Below, piece after piece: positions 39,799 to 41,421 of a DNA stretch of 41,421 bases (the first letter of the stretch is position 1; each line of letters opens with the position of its first letter). Where the stretch lies: NCBI GenBank assembly GCA_900470805.1, contig UCCA01000028.1, forward strand, positions 13,021-54,441. Direction: 5' to 3'. This DNA is from Hyphomicrobiales bacterium (lineage in GTDB: Bacteria > Pseudomonadota > Alphaproteobacteria > Rhizobiales > Rhizobiaceae). The notes below the pieces were generated by a model. The model made no database searches. It saw only the letters and a list, made by a program, of their open reading frames with translations, and had not been told where the DNA came from. The translations under genes and the position numbers were made by a program.

Positions 39799-39942
39799 TT
39801 ATTGCGGGCCCATGAGACGGGAGGATGACGCCAGCAGTGGCTGGCCCTTGGCGATCTGCTTGGAACCGCGGCCGCCGACGAGGCTGAGGCTCAGAACTCC
39901 GGCGATCATCACGAGAATGATTGATATCATCAGGATTTTCAT
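39799..39942 (-). CDS. Small single-helix membrane protein
   Basis: The 47-residue product is MKILMISIILVMIAGVLSLSLVGG followed by a short polar tail RGSKQIAKGQPLLASSSRLMGPQ. The first 23 residues form one transmembrane helix or an uncleaved signal. The start at 39942 has ACAGG just upstream. The frame is open further upstream to 40080, but that part lacks support. It lies between gap and the acidic hypothetical gene on the same strand. Function is unknown. Confidence 0.6.
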   Translation of the reverse strand: MKILMISIILVMIAGVLSLSLVGGRGSKQIAKGQPLLASSSRLMGPQ

Positions 39943-40083
39943 GGGCCTGTCCGCGAGCTGTTGATGCGGCATGTTCCCTACGGCCATGCCGTGGAGATGG
40001 ACCAGATTTTGCGCGTTTTGCCGGATGCGATCAAGTCCGGGCGGTGCGCCGTCGGCGTTGAAGGCTGCGAGGGTCTCCAAAAG

Positions 40084-40108
40084 AAAAACGGCCCGGTTTC
40101 CCGAGCCG
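40084..40108 (-). terminator. Intrinsic terminator of gap
   Basis: On the minus strand CGGCTCGG-gaaa-CCGGGCCG (8 bp, one G-U pair) is followed by TTTTTC. It begins 27 bp after the gap stop. Confidence 0.9.
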
Positions 40109-40134
40109 CTTTCCAGAATTTTTTTACAAAGGCC

Positions 40135-41145
40135 TTAGATGGTCTTGGCGAAGGCGACGGCCGTGTCGGACATGCGGCTGGAGAAGCCCCATTCGTTGTC
40201 GTACCAGCTCAGCACGCGAACGAACTTGCCTTCCAGAACCTTTGTCTGGTCGCTGGCGAAGATCGACGAGTGGCTGTCGTGGTTGAAGTCGCGGGAAACC
40301 AGCGGCTCGTCGGTGTAGCCGAGGATGCCCTTGAGCTTGCCGTTGGCGGCAGCCTTGATGGCCTCGTTGATTTCGGCGACCGTGGTGTCGCGCTTGGCGA
40401 CGAACTTGAAGTCGACGACCGAGACGTTCGGGGTCGGGACGCGGATCGAGGTGCCGTCGAGCTTGCCCTTGAGGTGCGGCAGAACCAGGCCGACAGCCTT
40501 GGCAGCGCCGGTCGAGGTCGGGATCATGGACAGGGCTGCGGCGCGGGCGCGGTACAGGTCCTTGTGCATGGTGTCGAGCGTCGGCTGGTCACCGGTGTAG
40601 GAGTGGATCGTGGTCATGAAGCCATGATCGATGCCGATCAGGTCGTCGAGAACCTTGACGACAGGCACGAGGCAGTTGGTCGTGCACGATGCGTTGGAGA
40701 TGACCAGATGTTCCTTGGTCAGCTGATCGTGGTTGACGCCGAAGACGACGGTCAGGTCGGCACCGTCGGCAGGCGCCGAAACGATGACGCGCTTGGCGCC
40801 GGCCGTCAGGTGGAGCGCGGCCTTGTCGCGTGCGGTGAAGATGCCGGTGCATTCCATCGCGATGTCGACGCCGAGTTCCTTGTGCGGCAGGGTGGCCGGA
40901 TCCTTGATCGCAGTGACTTTGATCGGCTTGCCGCCACCGACGGTGATGGTGTCGCCTTCGACCTTGACCTCGGCGGGGAACTTGCCGTGGATGCTGTCGT
41001 AGCGCAGCAGATGCGCGTTGGTCTCGACCGGGCCGAGGTCGTTGATGGCAACGACTTCGATGTCGGTGCGGCCGGATTCGACGATGGCGCGGAGAACGTT
41101 GCGGCCGATACGGCCGAAGCCGTTGATGGCAACCTTAACAGTCAT
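40135..41145 (-). CDS. gap: Glyceraldehyde-3-phosphate dehydrogenase, type I
   Basis: The 336-residue enzyme oxidises glyceraldehyde-3-phosphate to 1,3-bisphosphoglycerate. It has the NAD-binding GFGRIGRNVLRAI, AINDL (acidic residue after strand 2, favouring NAD), and the active-site SNASCTTNC with Cys154, then SYTGDQ and the C-terminal WYDNEWGFSSRM. The start at 41145 has GGGAG eight bases upstream; a GTG three codons earlier is in frame. It lies 72 bp downstream of tkt with a stable hairpin between them. Confidence 0.97.
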   Translation of the reverse strand: MTVKVAINGFGRIGRNVLRAIVESGRTDIEVVAINDLGPVETNAHLLRYDSIHGKFPAEVKVEGDTITVGGGKPIKVTAIKDPATLPHKELGVDIAMECTGIFTARDKAALHLTAGAKRVIVSAPADGADLTVVFGVNHDQLTKEHLVISNASCTTNCLVPVVKVLDDLIGIDHGFMTTIHSYTGDQPTLDTMHKDLYRARAAALSMIPTSTGAAKAVGLVLPHLKGKLDGTSIRVPTPNVSVVDFKFVAKRDTTVAEINEAIKAAANGKLKGILGYTDEPLVSRDFNHDSHSSIFASDQTKVLEGKFVRVLSWYDNEWGFSSRMSDTAVAFAKTI

Positions 41146-41187
41146 GTGTTTCACTCCCGATAAGTAGGGCTTGCGTTATATGGAATG

Positions 41188-41209
41188 AGGAGCGCCCGCA
41201 GGCGCTCCT
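41188..41209 (-). promoter_or_regulatory. Hairpin between tkt and gap
   Basis: AGGAGCGCC (41188-41196) pairs perfectly with GGCGCTCCT (41201-41209) through nine base pairs with a 4-base loop. No U-tract follows on the minus strand. It could be a partial terminator or an mRNA processing or stability element separating tkt from gap. Confidence 0.6.
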
Positions 41210-41217
41210 TGATCAAA

Positions 41218-41421
41218 TCAAAGCTTGGCTTCCGCAGCGGCGACGACGGCTTCGGTGGTGATGCCGAACTGCTTGAAGACTTCCTTGGCGGGACCGGAAG
41301 CGCCGAAGCCCTTCATGCCGACGAAGGTACCCTCAGGTCCGATGAACGCATCCCAGCCTTCGCGAACGGCGGCTTCCACGGCGATCTTGATCGGCGACTT
41401 ACCGATGATCTCGGCGCGGTA
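41218..41421 (-). CDS. tkt: Transketolase, C-terminal part (cut by window edge)
   Basis: The last 67 codons encode YRAEIIGKSPIKIAVEAAVREGWDAFIGPEGTFVGMKGFGASGPAKEVFKQFGITTEAVVAAAEAKL, the C-terminal domain of transketolase. The enzyme exchanges two-carbon units in the pentose phosphate and related pathways using thiamine diphosphate. The gene continues beyond the right edge. It is the first visible gene of the tkt-gap-pgk-fba group. Confidence 0.93.
   Translation of the reverse strand, partial: YRAEIIGKSPIKIAVEAAVREGWDAFIGPEGTFVGMKGFGASGPAKEVFKQFGITTEAVVAAAEAKL

Noticed and set aside
1..41421. CRISPR arrays, tRNA or rRNA genes, insertion sequences, integrase or attachment sites.
   Set aside because: No regularly spaced repeats, cloverleaf sequences, rRNA motifs or transposase/integrase proteins were seen. 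This was by eye, so degenerate elements could be missed.

Overview
The window looks like a chromosomal segment of an alphaproteobacterium of the order Hyphomicrobiales (Rhizobiales), most likely family Rhizobiaceae. This rests on high GC with NNC/NNG codon preference, an RcdA/DUF1465 gene with perfect CtrA boxes upstream, DUF1192 and DUF465 small proteins, cysteine-free ribosomal proteins L31 and L36, and the tkt-gap-pgk-fba cluster arrangement known from rhizobial chromosomes. No transposase, integrase, tRNA, rRNA, CRISPR array or phage gene was seen.

Layout. (1) 1-6.7 kb: a PLP-dependent threonine/serine dehydratase, a membrane-anchored AraC-type regulator, a secreted adhesin-head-like protein, gamma-glutamyltransferase, an alpha/beta hydrolase and a periplasmic TPR protein. 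(2) 6.7-12.3 kb: rpmJ, purK-purE (ATGA overlap), two divergent DUF465 proteins, an ArsR-type regulator behind a TauE/SafE permease, a ThiE/TenI-like protein and an exported Sel1-repeat protein. (3) 12.4-24.1 kb: a complete chemosensory cluster, STAS-cheY-cheA-cheW-mcp-mcp-cheW-cheR-cheB on the plus strand, with a divergently transcribed soluble coiled-coil protein (12357-14093). (4) 24.3-30.0 kb: an inositol monophosphatase (suhB family), a MotA/MotB-like stator pair without other flagellar genes, a DUF1508 protein, an MsbA-like ABC exporter and rpmE. (5) 30.1-34.3 kb: rcdA (DUF1465), a regulatory interval with two perfect CtrA boxes and a probable small RNA, a DUF1192 protein, an MFS transporter, two small hypothetical proteins and a PhzF-family protein. 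(6) 34.6-41.4 kb: central carbon genes fba, pgk, gap and the 3' end of tkt, all on the minus strand, interrupted by a K+/H+ antiporter, a probable structured non-coding RNA and two small hypothetical genes.

How the genes work together. The chemosensory cluster has CheA, CheY, two CheW, two receptors with nearly identical signalling halves, CheR and CheB, but no cheZ, cheC, cheX or cheD. The divergent soluble protein carries a degenerate receptor hairpin tip, a D-I-T-R-Q motif like the catalytic DxxxQ of CheZ, and an acidic-hydrophobic C-terminus like the CheY-binding tail of CheZ. I propose it is the missing CheY-P phosphatase, built on a receptor-like coiled coil. This is the most interesting hypothesis in the window. 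The best regulatory finds are the CtrA boxes and putative CtrA-controlled small RNA at 30.8-31.0 kb, the structured RNA at 39.08-39.30 kb, and the paired operator-like repeats upstream of fba.
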